Shown here: positions 17,368 through 32,850 of the stretch, one piece after another
Layout of the letters: each line of letters opens with the position of its first letter
Position numbering within the stretch: position 1 is the stretch's first letter
DNA from: Nonomuraea angiospora
Lineage (GTDB): Bacteria; Actinomycetota; Actinomycetes; Streptosporangiales; Streptosporangiaceae
Assembly: GCF_014873145.1 (NCBI RefSeq)
Contig: NZ_JADBEK010000001.1
Coordinates: 4,960,001 to 5,024,000 of the forward strand
Direction: 5' to 3'
Length of the DNA stretch: 64,000 bases
Position numbers and translations under genes: made by a program
The notes under the pieces: generated by a model
Database searches by the model: none
Told to the model about the DNA's origin: nothing
Seen by the model: only the letters and a program-made list of their open reading frames with translations

Positions 17368-17828
17368 GTCGAGAACCTCGCCTCCCTGCCCCGTGTGGTC
17401 AGCCAGATCACGATGGGGGACACGACCAGCGTGTAGACGATGGTGACGGGCACCTGCTCGGTCAGCGTGGAGATCGTCACCCGTGGATCGGCGATCAGCC
17501 CGCTCACGACCGCCGCCAGCAACGGCGCCATCAGCACGCACAACACCACGGTCGTGACCGGCCCGCCGGCGCCACGCCCGGCCACGTAACCCACGAGCGC
17601 CAGCACGAACGCGTACTGCCCCACGAGGTGCGCGGTCGGCGGCATGACATCGACGAGCAGCCCGGTGCTGAACCCGAGCACCGCCCCGGACGCCGCGCCC
17701 CGCCCCAACACCGCCCCGATCACGGCCAGCAGCACCAGGTCAGGCGAGCCCCCGGCCGGCAGGGGAAATCGGTTGACCAACATGACCTGCGCCAGCAAGG
17801 CCAACAACACGGACAACCCGCCGATCAC
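17364..17828 (-). CDS. mreD: rod shape-determining protein MreD
   Basis: GTG at 17828 with GGGAGGGGGC upstream gives 154 aa (MIGGLSVLLALLAQVMLVNRF...) with five hydrophobic segments, the normal MreD size. MreD is the membrane partner of MreC in the elongasome. The same frame stays open for another 196 codons upstream, but that part is Gly/Arg/Trp low complexity and unlike MreD. It overlaps the PBP2 gene by 4 bp. Its separation from mreC by about 700 bp is unusual. Confidence 0.9.
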   Translation of the reverse strand: MIGGLSVLLALLAQVMLVNRFPLPAGGSPDLVLLAVIGAVLGRGAASGAVLGFSTGLLVDVMPPTAHLVGQYAFVLALVGYVAGRGAGGPVTTVVLCVLMAPLLAAVVSGLIADPRVTISTLTEQVPVTIVYTLVVSPIVIWLTTRGREARFST

Positions 17829-18541
17829 CGCGCCCCCTCCCGGGAATCCCTCACAATCCGCCCCGCCCCACACGCCCGCCCCACGCCCGGCTCGCCGGAT
17901 GGAGCCCGGCCAGGCCGTTCGAGCCGTTCCAGCGAACCGCGCCACCGACGGTCCAGCCCGATCGTCACCAACGCCCACCGGCCACCGCCCGCCGCTCGGA
18001 CCCGCGCCAACGACGAGACCCGCGCCCGCAACCGGACTCGCGCCGACGACCGGAGCCCACGCGAGCCCGATGCCCAAGCCGACGTCCTCACCGACTCCCA
18101 CACCGGGGCCGAGGCCGAGCTTCCGCAAGTCGCCCGCACGCCGATCCACCCCGATGCCCTCCGCACCGGCCACGCCCAGCCATCGCCAGGGGCCGCCACA
18201 AGCCCTCTCAGAGACCCGCAGCGCCACCTCTTGATGGAACGCTCCAGCCGGCCACCGCTGCCCTGACAGGCGCCCACACGCCCGCCGGCGCCCCACCTCA
18301 CGTCGACGCGCCCGCCGGCGCCCCACCGCGCGCCCGCATGCCCACCAGCACGCCACGCCACGTCCGCATGCCCACCAGCGCCCCATCGCGCGCCAAGCCA
18401 CCCGCCACCACTGCACCGCGCGCCCAGAAACCTGCCGGCACCGCCCCAGGAAGCCAGACAGCCGGCGCCGCTTCCGCGAGCTCCGGTATCACCACGCCCA
18501 TTGATCGGCAGGCGCCGTGGAACCGCCCGCCGCCCGATCAT
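17825..18541 (-). CDS. doubtful 238-aa ORF filling the mreC-mreD insert
   Basis: An open frame starts at ATG 18541, overlapping the mreC stop by 4 bp (ATGA), and ends with a TGA overlapping the mreD GTG (GTGA), as if part of the operon. The product is Gly/Arg/Ala/Trp-rich with about ten-residue repeats (RWGAGGHAD, AWRAGGHAG, RWGAGGRVD, RWGAGGRVG). Third codon positions are not strongly GC-biased as in neighbouring genes, other frames are also open, and no known domain is visible. It may be non-coding repeat sequence. Both borders read tgatcgg followed by c/g, hinting at a duplication or insertion. Confidence 0.25.
   Translation of the reverse strand: MIGRRAVPRRLPINGRGDTGARGSGAGCLASWGGAGRFLGARCSGGGWLGARWGAGGHADVAWRAGGHAGARWGAGGRVDVRWGAGGRVGACQGSGGRLERSIKRWRCGSLRGLVAAPGDGWAWPVRRASGWIGVRATCGSSASAPVWESVRTSAWASGSRGLRSSARVRLRARVSSLARVRAAGGGRWALVTIGLDRRWRGSLERLERPGRAPSGEPGVGRACGAGRIVRDSREGAR
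18271..18390. repeat. four tandem 30-bp units in the mreC-mreD insert
   Basis: Four consecutive units at 18271-18300, 18301-18330, 18331-18360 and 18361-18390 share the pattern c-g-c/t-c-c/g-n-c-a/g, then ccc(g/a)cc(g/a)gc, then (c/a)(c/g)cc(a/c)c. Units 1 and 2 share the 16-mer cccgccggcgccccac. The period of 30 bp equals ten codons, so any reading frame shows a ten-residue repeat. Confidence 0.8.
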
Positions 18542-19430
18542 CGCGATCCCTCCGTGGCAGGCAGCGCCTTGGCGGGCAGCACCGCGTCACGCGGATCCCG
18601 CTTCGGAGCCTCCACCACCACACCGACCACGTCCAGGGCCGACAGATCCGCGTACGGACGGGCGTACGCGATACGCGTGAGCTCCCCCGGCGTCGACTCC
18701 ACCCGCTCGATCACCCCGATCGGCACCCCGGGCACGTACGGGCTGCCGTTCTGCGAGCCGAAGCTCACGATCCGCGCGCCACTGGTCAGCGGGGCCGTGG
18801 AGTCGAGGAGGCGGAACTGGACGAGCCGCCCGTTCTCCCCCACCCCATGCACCACGCCGATCTCCTTGCCGCCCTCCAGCCGCGCCCCGACGGCCGAGGC
18901 CGGGTCGCTGAGGAGCACCACCGTCGAGCTGTGCGGGGCGGCGTTGACGACGCGTCCGACCAGGCCTTCGCCGCTGAGGACGGTCATCTCCGTACGGATG
19001 CCGTCACTCGTGCCCGCGTCGATCTGCACGGCGTCCTCGAAGCCCGGTAGCCCGCGCCGCGCGACCACGTTGGCCGGGACCACCTTGTATCCGCCCGACC
19101 CCGACAGGCCGAGCAGCTGCTTGAGCTCCTTCGAGCGGGTCGCGTCGAGCTTGCTGGCGACCAGCCCGGCCCGCAGCTCGGCGTTCTCCGCTTTGAGCGC
19201 GTTGATGCGGTCCTGGGCGCCGGGCGCGTTCAGGAGGGCGCGGACGAACCCTCCGACGGGGCGCACCAGCCCCCCGCCGAACTGCTCCGCTGTGCCGAAC
19301 ACATAAGCCGCCGCAGTCCGCAGCGGCCGCAGCGGCGAGCTGTCGCCAGTGCGATGGTCGACGGTCAGGATGATCAGGGCCGCCGTCAGCAGCCCGCCCA
19401 GGATCAGCCGCGCATGGCGAGAGTCTCTCA

Positions 19431-19431
<1 letters not shown>
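18538..19431 (-). CDS. mreC: rod shape-determining protein MreC
   Basis: Start at ATG 19431 shares one base with the mreB stop (TGATG), so it is translationally coupled; 297 aa. Short N-terminus, membrane helix (about 8-27), a coiled-coil stretch around 70-105 (INALKAENAELRAGL), then the beta-barrel periplasmic-type domain (VPANVVARR, MTVLSGEGLVGRV). It organises PBP2-RodA activity. The longer upstream frame is inside mreB. Confidence 0.94.
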
Positions 19432-20462
<1,031 letters not shown>

Positions 20463-20842
20463 GGGGAACGGAGCCCTCCGTAACGTCGTTCGCGAATGAT
20501 TACGGATCGAATTCGAATCGTAACGTGACGTACCCACCGATGGGCGCAATGAGCCCTCGCGCCCCACAAAAATCTCCAGCCCCTACCTCAACCGCAATTT
20601 TGCCCGGATTGCACCACAACACCCAAAGGCTTGCTGGAACGATCCAAAACGCCCATCAGCTTGAGGCCTCACGTATCGACCCTGCCAACCGTACGCGGAA
20701 GCCCCGACAAAATCCCGCCCCCACCTCGCCCAGGAATCTTCCCCGCACACCAAGACGTCGCCACCCTACGGCAGGCGCCCGACAAAAACGCGCGCCCGCG
20801 CAGCGACATGCTGCACGGGCGCGGATTGGCGAGGCGAATCGC
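20463..20842. other. 380-bp upstream region of mreB
   Basis: It separates ndk from mreB and presumably holds the mre operon promoter. It contains the palindrome listed separately and is less GC-rich than its surroundings. I see no gene, no riboswitch and no convincing -10/-35 pair with standard spacing. Confidence 0.6.
20500..20523. promoter_or_regulatory. 24-bp palindrome upstream of mreB
   Basis: ttacggatcgaa / ttcgaatcgtaa form a dyad with 10 of 12 matching positions, 38-61 bp upstream of the mreB start. A candidate operator or a developmental regulator site; the regulator is unknown. Confidence 0.4.
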
Positions 20843-21253
20843 CTAGAAACGGTCAGGGAAGAAGATCTTGATCTCCCTGGCGGCGGACTCGGGCGAGTCG
20901 GAGCCGTGGACGACGTTTTCGCCGATCTCGAGTGCATGGTCGCCGCGGATCGTGCCGGGGGCCGACTTGACCGGGTCGGTCGCGCCGGCCAGCGCGCGAA
21001 ACGCCTCGACGGCGCGCGGGCCCTCGAGGACCATGGCGACGAGCGGCCCGGACGTGATGAACTCGACGAGCTCACCGAAGAACGGCCGCTCGGAGTGCTC
21101 GGCGTAGTGCGACTTGGCGGTGTCGGCGTCGAGGGTGCGCAGGTCCATCGCCACGACCTTGAGGCCCTTGCGCTCCACACGGGCGATCACGTCACCGATG
21201 AGGCCGCGCTTAACCCCGTCGGGCTTGATCAGGACAAGAGTGCGCTCGGACAC
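20843..21253 (-). CDS. ndk: nucleoside diphosphate kinase
   Basis: GTG 21253 with GGAG upstream gives 136 aa ([20 protein letters not shown]), the standard NDK length. The catalytic histidine is His116 in NVVHGSDS. It equilibrates NTP pools using ATP. It lies between the MFS gene and mreB, as in related actinobacteria where ndk follows folC. Confidence 0.98.
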   Translation of the reverse strand: MSERTLVLIKPDGVKRGLIGDVIARVERKGLKVVAMDLRTLDADTAKSHYAEHSERPFFGELVEFITSGPLVAMVLEGPRAVEAFRALAGATDPVKSAPGTIRGDHALEIGENVVHGSDSPESAAREIKIFFPDRF

Positions 21254-21406
21254 TTGGAGTTCTCCTTCGAACAGAGTGAGGATCGCGATCACGGGCGCCC
21301 GGCCCGGCCGCGGGATTCTTCGCGAGGGACGGGCCCACGCGTCACCGTGGCTTGGGCCTCAGCTTACCGTCCCGCGCCCCCACCCTCGGTTTCCCACGGA
21401 ACGGTG

Positions 21407-22894
21407 TCACGGAGAGGCGGTGTCCTCGGGCGATTGGCCGGGCGGCGGCACGGCGGGCACCGAACCGGCAGGTTCTTCCTCTTCCTCCGCCTTGTCGGCG
21501 CCCTCCCCGGGCGGCACGGACGCCGTTTCCCCGGGCCCGGCGGCACCCCTCCGGGCCATCACGGTGGAGAGCACGATGACCAGCACCGCGAGGAAACCGC
21601 CGATCAGGGCCCACGAGTGCAGCGCGCCGACGAAGCTGTCGACCAGCTCCTGAGCCGACGAAACGCCGTCCAGCATGGCCATCTGCACACCCGTACCGAG
21701 CAGGAACCCCGCCAGCACCCCCGCGACGCACAGCGAGAGCCCGAAGACCGCCGTCCCGACCCCCACCTCCTGCAGCGCCGACGTCAACGTCACCGCCGCC
21801 CCCACGGCGAGCAGCGTGAACGGCACCGCCAGCACCAACCCGTCGGCCGACGGCACGACGAGCCGCACCGAGCACAGCCCCACGACCATCGCGAGCAGCC
21901 CCAGAGGCACCAGCCACCGCCCGGAAGCCCCCGCGAACCGGCGCACGGCCGCGGCGGCGCCGACGGCGAGCAGCCCGGCCACCGCGTACGGCACCCAGAG
22001 CCCCCGCAGCCCCGGCCCGCCGAGCCCGCCCATCTCCACCAGCGTGATCTGGGCCGCGCTGGGCAGCAGCACCACGCCGACCGCCACCATGGAGTACGCC
22101 AGCGTACGGCTCTCCGCGGCCCCGATCGTGGCCAGCCCCAGCAGCCCGGCCACGGCGACCACCGCCAGTGCGATCACCGGAAGGGCCCGCCATCCCTCGG
22201 TCGCGGTGCTGATCGCCACAACCGCGATGCCCGCCGCCGGCACGGCGGCCAGCAGCAGCCGGCTCCGCTCCCCGTCGTTGAGCATCGGCGTGGCGGGCCG
22301 CCCGAGCAGGATCCAGAGCATCAGGTACGCGCCGGCCAGGGCCAGCGCGATCCCCGTCAGCATCGGGTAGGGCTGCAGCGTGACCCTCCAGCTGCTCGCC
22401 TCGTCGAGCGGCCACAGCGCCAGCGCCTCGGCCGCGAGCAGGCTCAGGCTGAACACGCCCACCCACAGCGCCCGCAGCACCGGCACGCGGTCCCAGACGG
22501 CCGCCAGCGTGGCCGGCACGACCAGGCCCGCGCCGACGCCGCGCAGCACCCGCACCGCTCCGGCGAGCAGCTCCGAGCCCGCGTACCCGCCGGCGACGTC
22601 GGACAGGGCCACCAGCGCCAGCCCCAGCAGCACGACGTGAACCACCTGGACGCGCCGCAGCACCACCGCCGCCAGCGGCACGGTCAGCATGAGCGCGGGC
22701 AGGGCCAGGCCGTGCGTGCGCATCAGCCCGACCTGGTCGATGTCGCCGGGCAGCAGCTTGGCGACGACGGAGAGCGTGTTGGGAACGGTGACGATCGCCA
22801 GCGGCAGCGCGGCAACGACGAGCAACCCGAGCGTCACATCGAGCAGCCATGGGACCCGGGGCCCGGCCGACCGCTGAATCGGGGGGACGGTCAT
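21407..22894 (-). CDS. MFS transporter, 14-TM type
   Basis: 495 aa with about 14 hydrophobic segments across the protein and an acidic, proline-rich cytoplasmic tail (ADKAEEEEEPAG). Layout is that of DHA2-like drug/proton antiporters, but the usual antiporter motif C is not clear. An insertion into the otherwise conserved folC-DUF4233-ndk run. Substrate unknown. Confidence 0.8.
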   Translation of the reverse strand: MTVPPIQRSAGPRVPWLLDVTLGLLVVAALPLAIVTVPNTLSVVAKLLPGDIDQVGLMRTHGLALPALMLTVPLAAVVLRRVQVVHVVLLGLALVALSDVAGGYAGSELLAGAVRVLRGVGAGLVVPATLAAVWDRVPVLRALWVGVFSLSLLAAEALALWPLDEASSWRVTLQPYPMLTGIALALAGAYLMLWILLGRPATPMLNDGERSRLLLAAVPAAGIAVVAISTATEGWRALPVIALAVVAVAGLLGLATIGAAESRTLAYSMVAVGVVLLPSAAQITLVEMGGLGGPGLRGLWVPYAVAGLLAVGAAAAVRRFAGASGRWLVPLGLLAMVVGLCSVRLVVPSADGLVLAVPFTLLAVGAAVTLTSALQEVGVGTAVFGLSLCVAGVLAGFLLGTGVQMAMLDGVSSAQELVDSFVGALHSWALIGGFLAVLVIVLSTVMARRGAAGPGETASVPPGEGADKAEEEEEPAGSVPAVPPPGQSPEDTASP

Positions 22895-22903
22895 GCGCCG
22901 ACT

Positions 22904-23245
22904 TTAGCGGGAAGTAGCGCCCTCAACACGGCGAGCGACGATAATCGCTGTGATCCACAGCGCCGTGAAGATCGCGCCGAGGAAGAACATCATCGGCACG
23001 AGGAAGCCCGTGCAGATCGCCAGCACCTGGACGAGGCTGCCGAGGATGTAGCCGAAAGGCCGCTTGAGCAGGCCCGCGGCGACCACGCACAGCACGGCCA
23101 GCCCGATGCCGGCGGTCACCGCGAGCGCGGGCGCGACCCCGCCCACGGTGATCGCCACAGGCGTGATCAGCCCCGCCACGATGGCCTCCATGCCGAGCAC
23201 GCTGGCGCCCAGCCTGCGCATGCCTGGAGTCACCTGGAAATTCAT
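22904..23245 (-). CDS. DUF4233 membrane protein
   Basis: 113 aa with four hydrophobic segments (GMEAIVAGLITPVAITVGG, LAVTAGIGLAVLCVVAAGLL, LGSLVQVLAICTGFLVPMMFF, ALWITAIIVARR). DUF4233 proteins are regularly encoded directly after folC in actinobacteria. Its ATG overlaps the folC stop by 4 bp, indicating coupling. Function unknown. Confidence 0.9.
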   Translation of the reverse strand: MNFQVTPGMRRLGASVLGMEAIVAGLITPVAITVGGVAPALAVTAGIGLAVLCVVAAGLLKRPFGYILGSLVQVLAICTGFLVPMMFFLGAIFTALWITAIIVARRVEGATSR

Positions 23246-24564
23246 CGTGAACCATCCGCCTTGAGCAGCTGCCGCGCGTCACCCGCCGTCACGACCGACC
23301 CGGTGATGAACACGCCCGTGCCGCTGAACTCGCCCTCGGCGTCGGCGGCGCCGATGGCCTGGTCGATGGCGTCGTCGAGCCGCTCGACCAGGTGGACGCG
23401 CTCCTCGCCGAACAGCGGCTCGGCCAGGGCCGCGAGCTCCTCCGGCGACATGGACCTGGGGGAGGAGTTACGCGTGACGATGATCTCGTCGAGCACCGGT
23501 TCGAGCAGCTCGAGCAGCGCGTCGACGTCCTTGTCCCGCATGACCGCGACGACCCCGACGACCTTGGCGAAGTCGAACGCCTCGTGCAGCCCCTCCAGGG
23601 TCGCCTGCATGCCGCCCGGGTTGTGGGCCGCGTCGATCACGACCGTCGGCGTCCGCCGCACGACCTCCATCCGCCCCGGCGAGGCCGCCTGCGCGAACGC
23701 CTGCCGTACGAGATCGACGTCGAGCGGGTCGTCACCGCCGGTCAGCGCCTCGACGGCGGCCAGTGCGCAGGCCGCGTTGCTCGCCTGGTGCGCGCCGTAG
23801 AGCGGCAGGTAGACCTCGTCGTAGACGCCCTTGAGGCCGCGCAGGGTGAGCAGCTGCCCGCCGATGGCCACCTCCCGGTTGAGCACGCCGAACTCGAGCC
23901 CCTCACGGGCCACGACCGCGCCGACCTCGGCGGCCCGTCGCATGAGCACCTCGGCGGCGGCCAGCTCCTGCTGGGCGAGCACGGTGGTCGAGCCGGGCTT
24001 GATGATGCCCGCCTTCTCGCCGGCGATGCTGGGAATGTCGGGACCCAGGCGATCGGTGTGATCGAGCGAGATGGGCGTGATCACGGACACGGTGCCGTCG
24101 GCCACGTTCGTCGCGTCCCAGGACCCGCCCATGCCGGCCTCGATCACGCCGACGTCGACCGGGGTGTCCGCGAAGGCGGCGAAGGCCATGGCGGTCAGCA
24201 GCTCGAAGAACTGGATGCGCCGCCCCTGGGTGTCGGTCAGCTCGACATACGGGATGATCTCCTCGTATACCTCCGCGAACCGCTCCTCGCTCAGCGGCTC
24301 GCCGTCCACCGTGATCCGCTCGCGCACCGACACCAGATGAGGGCTGGTGAACCGTCCCACTCTGAGATTGCGCTCCTTGAGCAGGGCCTCGGTAAGCCGG
24401 GCCGTGCTCGTCTTTCCGTTGGTGCCCGCGATGTGTATGACCGGGTACGCCCTTTGCGGCGAACCGAGCACATCGAGAAGGGCCGCGATCCTGTCGAGCG
24501 TCGGCTCGAAATCCCACTCGACGCCGCGCTCCATGATCGCGCGTTCTACCGCACGATAATCCAC
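23242..24564 (-). CDS. folC: dihydrofolate synthase / folylpolyglutamate synthase
   Basis: 440 aa, GTG start (MDYRAVERAIMERG). Mur-ligase type ATP motif HIAGTNGKTST (about 44-54), IEAGMGGSWDATN and VIDAAHNPGG are all present. It adds glutamates to dihydropteroate and folates. In relatives it follows valS directly; here a complete rRNA operon lies between. Only about 55 bp separate its start from the rrn terminator, so its own promoter must be very close or it depends on read-through. Confidence 0.96.
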   Translation of the reverse strand: MDYRAVERAIMERGVEWDFEPTLDRIAALLDVLGSPQRAYPVIHIAGTNGKTSTARLTEALLKERNLRVGRFTSPHLVSVRERITVDGEPLSEERFAEVYEEIIPYVELTDTQGRRIQFFELLTAMAFAAFADTPVDVGVIEAGMGGSWDATNVADGTVSVITPISLDHTDRLGPDIPSIAGEKAGIIKPGSTTVLAQQELAAAEVLMRRAAEVGAVVAREGLEFGVLNREVAIGGQLLTLRGLKGVYDEVYLPLYGAHQASNAACALAAVEALTGGDDPLDVDLVRQAFAQAASPGRMEVVRRTPTVVIDAAHNPGGMQATLEGLHEAFDFAKVVGVVAVMRDKDVDALLELLEPVLDEIIVTRNSSPRSMSPEELAALAEPLFGEERVHLVERLDDAIDQAIGAADAEGEFSGTGVFITGSVVTAGDARQLLKADGSR

Positions 24565-24620
24565 GCCTCAACCCTACTGACCGCCGGAAGCGGTCCCGAC
24601 CGGGGGCCGTGACAGCACAC

Positions 24621-24660
24621 AAAAAAAAGGGGGTCCGACACCCAAGGCGTCGAACCCCCT
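24621..24660 (-). terminator. rRNA operon terminator
   Basis: On the minus strand a stem of GGGGGT-x-CGAC-type pairs (gggggtccgacaccc / ggcgtcgaacccccc equivalents) with an aagg loop is followed by eight Ts. It lies directly after 5S rRNA. A strong intrinsic terminator. Confidence 0.93.
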
Positions 24661-24667
24661 CAAAGAT

Positions 24668-24787
24668 TGTCCGGCGGCGACCTACTCTCCCACACCCTCC
24701 CGAGTGCAGTACCATCGGCGCAGAGAAGCTTAACTTCCGGGTTCGGAATGTAACCGGGTGTTTCCTTCCCGCCATAACCGCCGTAAC
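24668..24787 (-). rRNA. rrf: 5S ribosomal RNA
   Basis: About 120 nt on the minus strand. It begins GTTACGGCGGTTATGGCGGG and contains CCCGGTTACATTCCGAACCC and GTAGGTCGCCGCCGGACA, the standard actinobacterial 5S landmarks. Ends are set by the 5'/3' pairing and could shift by one or two bases. Confidence 0.96.
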
Positions 24788-24854
24788 CCTATGAAACTAT
24801 CAAGCACTACCGCTTGTTGTTTCAGAATTGCCTAGTGGACGCGAGCAAGAAGCT

Positions 24855-29772
<4,918 letters not shown>

Positions 29773-29784
29773 AATGTCTTTCGT

Positions 29785-29881
29785 TTGGATTGTGAATCCA
29801 AGCAATTTCCGTCAATAATGACGGGGATATGCATGTATCTCATGCACTGGCTTTTAACACACTGTTGAGTTCTCAAGAAAC
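29785..29881 (-). promoter_or_regulatory. rRNA leader: antitermination box and processing stems
   Basis: The minus strand reads CTTGAGAACTCAACAGTGTG (29858-29877), the leader element conserved before actinobacterial 16S genes. It is followed by hairpins 29809-29824 (ccgtca/tgacgg) and 29785-29801 (ttggatt/aatccaa) just before the mature 16S 5' end. Probable roles are antitermination and precursor processing. Confidence 0.75.
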
Positions 29882-29949
29882 GGACGCGTACATCCCCGCC
29901 AAGATCTTGCTTCAGACCCTAGCGCGGAGGCGCACATTTCATTTCCTTC

Positions 29950-29979
29950 AGTCTAGCAGATCCGGACGATCCTTGTCAA
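29950..29979 (-). promoter_or_regulatory. main rRNA operon promoter
   Basis: Minus-strand TTGACA (29974-29979) and TAGACT (29950-29955) are separated by 18 bp, a near-consensus housekeeping-sigma promoter. It is placed about 180 bp upstream of the 16S 5' end. The region from here to the valS stop (30205) contains no gene; a short GCCTC/GAGGC stem near 30012-30026 may be a second promoter region or the end of the valS transcript. Confidence 0.85.
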
Positions 29980-30204
29980 ACCGCCCGATCCGGTAGCTTC
30001 CGGACTTGCCTCTCTCCGAGGCAACCCTGCTAACTTACTCCAACTTTCGGCGCTTGTCCAACCGCGCGGCTGGAACCGCCCGAAACCGGGAGTCGATCAG
30101 AAGGGGTGTCAGGGCAACCGCCCTACGTTGAAAACTGTAGCAGCCCCGACGGCGTCGAAGGTCCATCTTAGGTAACGAATGGACCTTCCCCGCGTTCGTA
30201 TGGT

Positions 30205-32778
30205 TCAAACCCCGAGCCCGGCGAGCTGTGCCTCGAGGCGCGCGATGTCCGCGGCGGCCTGCTCGGCCCGGCTCCTGACCTTGGTGACCACGTCTTCCGG
30301 CGCCTTGGCCATGAACTGCTCGTTGCCCAACTTGGCAGCCACCTGCGCAGCCTCCTTGCGGGCGACCGCCAGATCCTTCTCCAGGCGCTTGCGCTCGGCC
30401 ACGACGTCGATGGCGCCCGCGGTGTCGATCTCCACGGTCACCCCGCCCACCGTGAAGCTCGCCGTCGCGCTGAACGACTCCGCCGGCTCCGTGAGACGCA
30501 GCAACGCCCGGATCGCGCTCTCCTGACCGGTCAGCGCAGTGCCCGCCAGGCCGAGCCGGGCGGCGACCTTCTGGCCCGGCTTGAGCCCTTGGTCCGAGCG
30601 GAACCTGCGGACCTCCGTCACCAGCTCCTGCAGCGCCCCGATCTCCGCCTCTGCCGAGGCGTCGGCGTAGCGGGTGTCGACCTCCGGCCACGGGGCCGTC
30701 ACGATCGACGCGCCGCCCGTGACGGCCCGCCAGAGCTCCTCGGTCACGAACGGCACGAGCGGATGCATCAGCCGCAGCAGCGCGTCGAGCACGTGGCCGA
30801 GGACCAGCCGAGTGTGTTCGAGCCCCTCGCCGAGCTGGATCTTGGCCAGCTCCAGGTACCAGTCGCAGACCTCGTCCCACGCGAAGTGGTAGAGCAGGTC
30901 GGACGCCTTGGCGAACTCGTAATCCTCGAAGGCCGCGTCGGCGGCCGCCACCACGGACTGCAGGCGCGACAGGATCCACCGGTCGGCCGCCGTCAGCTCG
31001 GCCCCTTCCAGCGATCCCACGGCCGCGCCGTTCATCAGGGCGAACCTGGTGGCGTTCCAGATCTTGTTGCAGAAATTGCGGGACCCGGCCGCCCACTCCT
31101 CGCTCACCGCGACGTCGGCGCCGGGGTTGGCCCCGCGCAGCAGGGTGAAGCGGGTGGCGTCGGCGCCGAACCGGTCGATCCAGTCGAGCGGATCGACCAC
31201 GTTGCCGAACGACTTGGACATCTTCTTGCCGTACTGGTCGCGGACCATGCCGTGCAGCGCGACCACGCGGAACGGCGGCTCGCCGTCCATGGCGTAGAGC
31301 CCGAACATCATCATCCTGGCCACCCAGAAGAACAGGATGTCGTATCCGGTGACCAGCACGGACGTCGGGTAGAAGCGCTGGAGCTCGGGCGTCGTGTCCG
31401 GCCAGCCGAGCGTCGAGAACGGCCACAGCGCCGAGGAGAACCACGTGTCGAGGACGTCGGAGTCCTGCGTGTAGCCGGCGGGCGGCTCCTCGTCGGGACC
31501 CACGCACACGACCTCGCCGTCCGGCCCGTACCAGACCGGAATGCGGTGCCCCCACCAGAGCTGCCGGGAGATGCACCAGTCGTGCATGTCGTCGACCCAG
31601 TCGAAGTAGCGCTTGGCCAGCTCCGGCGGGTGGACGCGGGTGCGGCCGTCGCGGACGGCGTCGCCCGCCTCCTTGGCCAGCGGCCCGACGTTGACGAACC
31701 ACTGCAGCGACAGCCTGGGCTCGACCACGGTCTTGCAGCGCGAGCAGTGGCCGACCGAGTGGAGGTAGGGGCGCTTCTCGGCGACGATGCGGCCATCGGC
31801 GCGCAGCGCGGCGACGACGGCGGGCCTGGCCTCGAAGCGGTCGAGCCCCTGGAAGGGACCGTGCGCGGTGATGACGCCGCGCTCGTCCATGACCGTGATC
31901 GACGGCAGGGAGTGACGCCGTCCGATCTCGAAGTCGTTGGGGTCGTGGGCGGGGGTCACCTTGACCGCGCCGGTGCCGAAGGCGGGGTCGACGTGCTCGT
32001 CGGCGACCACGGGGATCATGCGCCCGGTGAGCGGCAGCTCCACCATCGTGCCGACCAGGTGCGCATACCGCTCGTCGGAGGGGTGGACGGCCACGGCCGT
32101 GTCGCCGAGCATCGTCTCGGCGCGCGTGGTGGCCACCACGATCTCGTCGGAGTAGCGGATCGAGACCAGCTCGCCCTCGTCCTCGCTGTGCTCCACCTCG
32201 ATGTCGGACAGCGCGGTCAGGCAGCGCGGGCACCAGTTGATGATCCGCTCGGCGCGGTAGATCAGCCCGTCGTCGAACAGCTTCTTGAAGATCGTCTGCA
32301 CGGCCCGCGAGAGCCCGGTGTCCATCGTGAACCGCTCGCGCGACCAGTCGACGCCGTCACCGAGCTTGCGCATCTGGCCGAGGATCCGGCCGCCGGACTC
32401 CTCCTTCCACTCCCAGACCCGCTCGACGAACGCCTCGCGCCCGAGGTCGTGGCGCGACTTGCCCTGCTTGGCCAGCTCGCGCTCGACGACGTTCTGGGTG
32501 GCGATGCCGGCGTGGTCCATGCCCGGCAGCCAGAGGGTCTCGCGCCCCTGCATGCGGGCGCGCCGCGTCAGCGCGTCCTGGATGGAGTGGTCGAGCGCGT
32601 GGCCGATGTGCAGGACACCCGTCACGTTGGGCGGGGGCAGGACGATGCTGTACGGCACGCGCGAGCTGCCCGGGTCGGCGGTGAAGTACCCCTGGGATAC
32701 CCAGCGCTCATAGCTCCGGGTCTCGACGTCGGCCGGGGTGTACTGGGTGGGCAGCTCTGGCGTTGTCACGGTGACCAA
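30205..32778 (-). CDS. valS: valyl-tRNA synthetase
   Basis: About 857 aa. Class I motifs HIGH (in [12 protein letters not shown]) and KMSKS (KKMSKSFGN, about 519), the editing domain in between, and a C-terminal coiled-coil arm (about 795-857, [16 protein letters not shown]) typical of ValRS. It charges tRNA-Val and edits threonine. Either TTG 32778 or GTG 32769 may be the start; neither has a clear Shine-Dalgarno. It follows clpX after a terminator and precedes the rrn promoter. Confidence 0.97.
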   Translation of the reverse strand: MVTVTTPELPTQYTPADVETRSYERWVSQGYFTADPGSSRVPYSIVLPPPNVTGVLHIGHALDHSIQDALTRRARMQGRETLWLPGMDHAGIATQNVVERELAKQGKSRHDLGREAFVERVWEWKEESGGRILGQMRKLGDGVDWSRERFTMDTGLSRAVQTIFKKLFDDGLIYRAERIINWCPRCLTALSDIEVEHSEDEGELVSIRYSDEIVVATTRAETMLGDTAVAVHPSDERYAHLVGTMVELPLTGRMIPVVADEHVDPAFGTGAVKVTPAHDPNDFEIGRRHSLPSITVMDERGVITAHGPFQGLDRFEARPAVVAALRADGRIVAEKRPYLHSVGHCSRCKTVVEPRLSLQWFVNVGPLAKEAGDAVRDGRTRVHPPELAKRYFDWVDDMHDWCISRQLWWGHRIPVWYGPDGEVVCVGPDEEPPAGYTQDSDVLDTWFSSALWPFSTLGWPDTTPELQRFYPTSVLVTGYDILFFWVARMMMFGLYAMDGEPPFRVVALHGMVRDQYGKKMSKSFGNVVDPLDWIDRFGADATRFTLLRGANPGADVAVSEEWAAGSRNFCNKIWNATRFALMNGAAVGSLEGAELTAADRWILSRLQSVVAAADAAFEDYEFAKASDLLYHFAWDEVCDWYLELAKIQLGEGLEHTRLVLGHVLDALLRLMHPLVPFVTEELWRAVTGGASIVTAPWPEVDTRYADASAEAEIGALQELVTEVRRFRSDQGLKPGQKVAARLGLAGTALTGQESAIRALLRLTEPAESFSATASFTVGGVTVEIDTAGAIDVVAERKRLEKDLAVARKEAAQVAAKLGNEQFMAKAPEDVVTKVRSRAEQAAADIARLEAQLAGLGV

Positions 32779-32797
32779 TTCTAAGGAGGTGGGAAAG

Positions 32798-32830
32798 CAA
32801 AACGCCCCAGGGATCGACTCCGCCGGGGCG
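32798..32830 (-). terminator. clpX terminator
   Basis: On the minus strand CGCCCC, a 16-nt loop region and GGGGCG are followed by TTTTGC, immediately downstream of the clpX stop. It separates clpX from valS. Confidence 0.7.
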
Positions 32831-32850
32831 CTTGCCGTGGGTTTATGGGA

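Noticed and set aside
17829..18416. N-terminal extension of MreD by 196 residues
   Set aside because: Open in frame but low complexity and unlike MreD; the GTG at 17828 has a strong ribosome site and gives the normal size.
30000..30040. Second rRNA promoter
   Set aside because: A TTGCCT-like box is present but no -10 at acceptable spacing; kept only as a remark.
32779..32850. T-box or other riboswitch ahead of valS
   Set aside because: Only a clpX terminator is present in the 72-bp gap; too short for a T-box.
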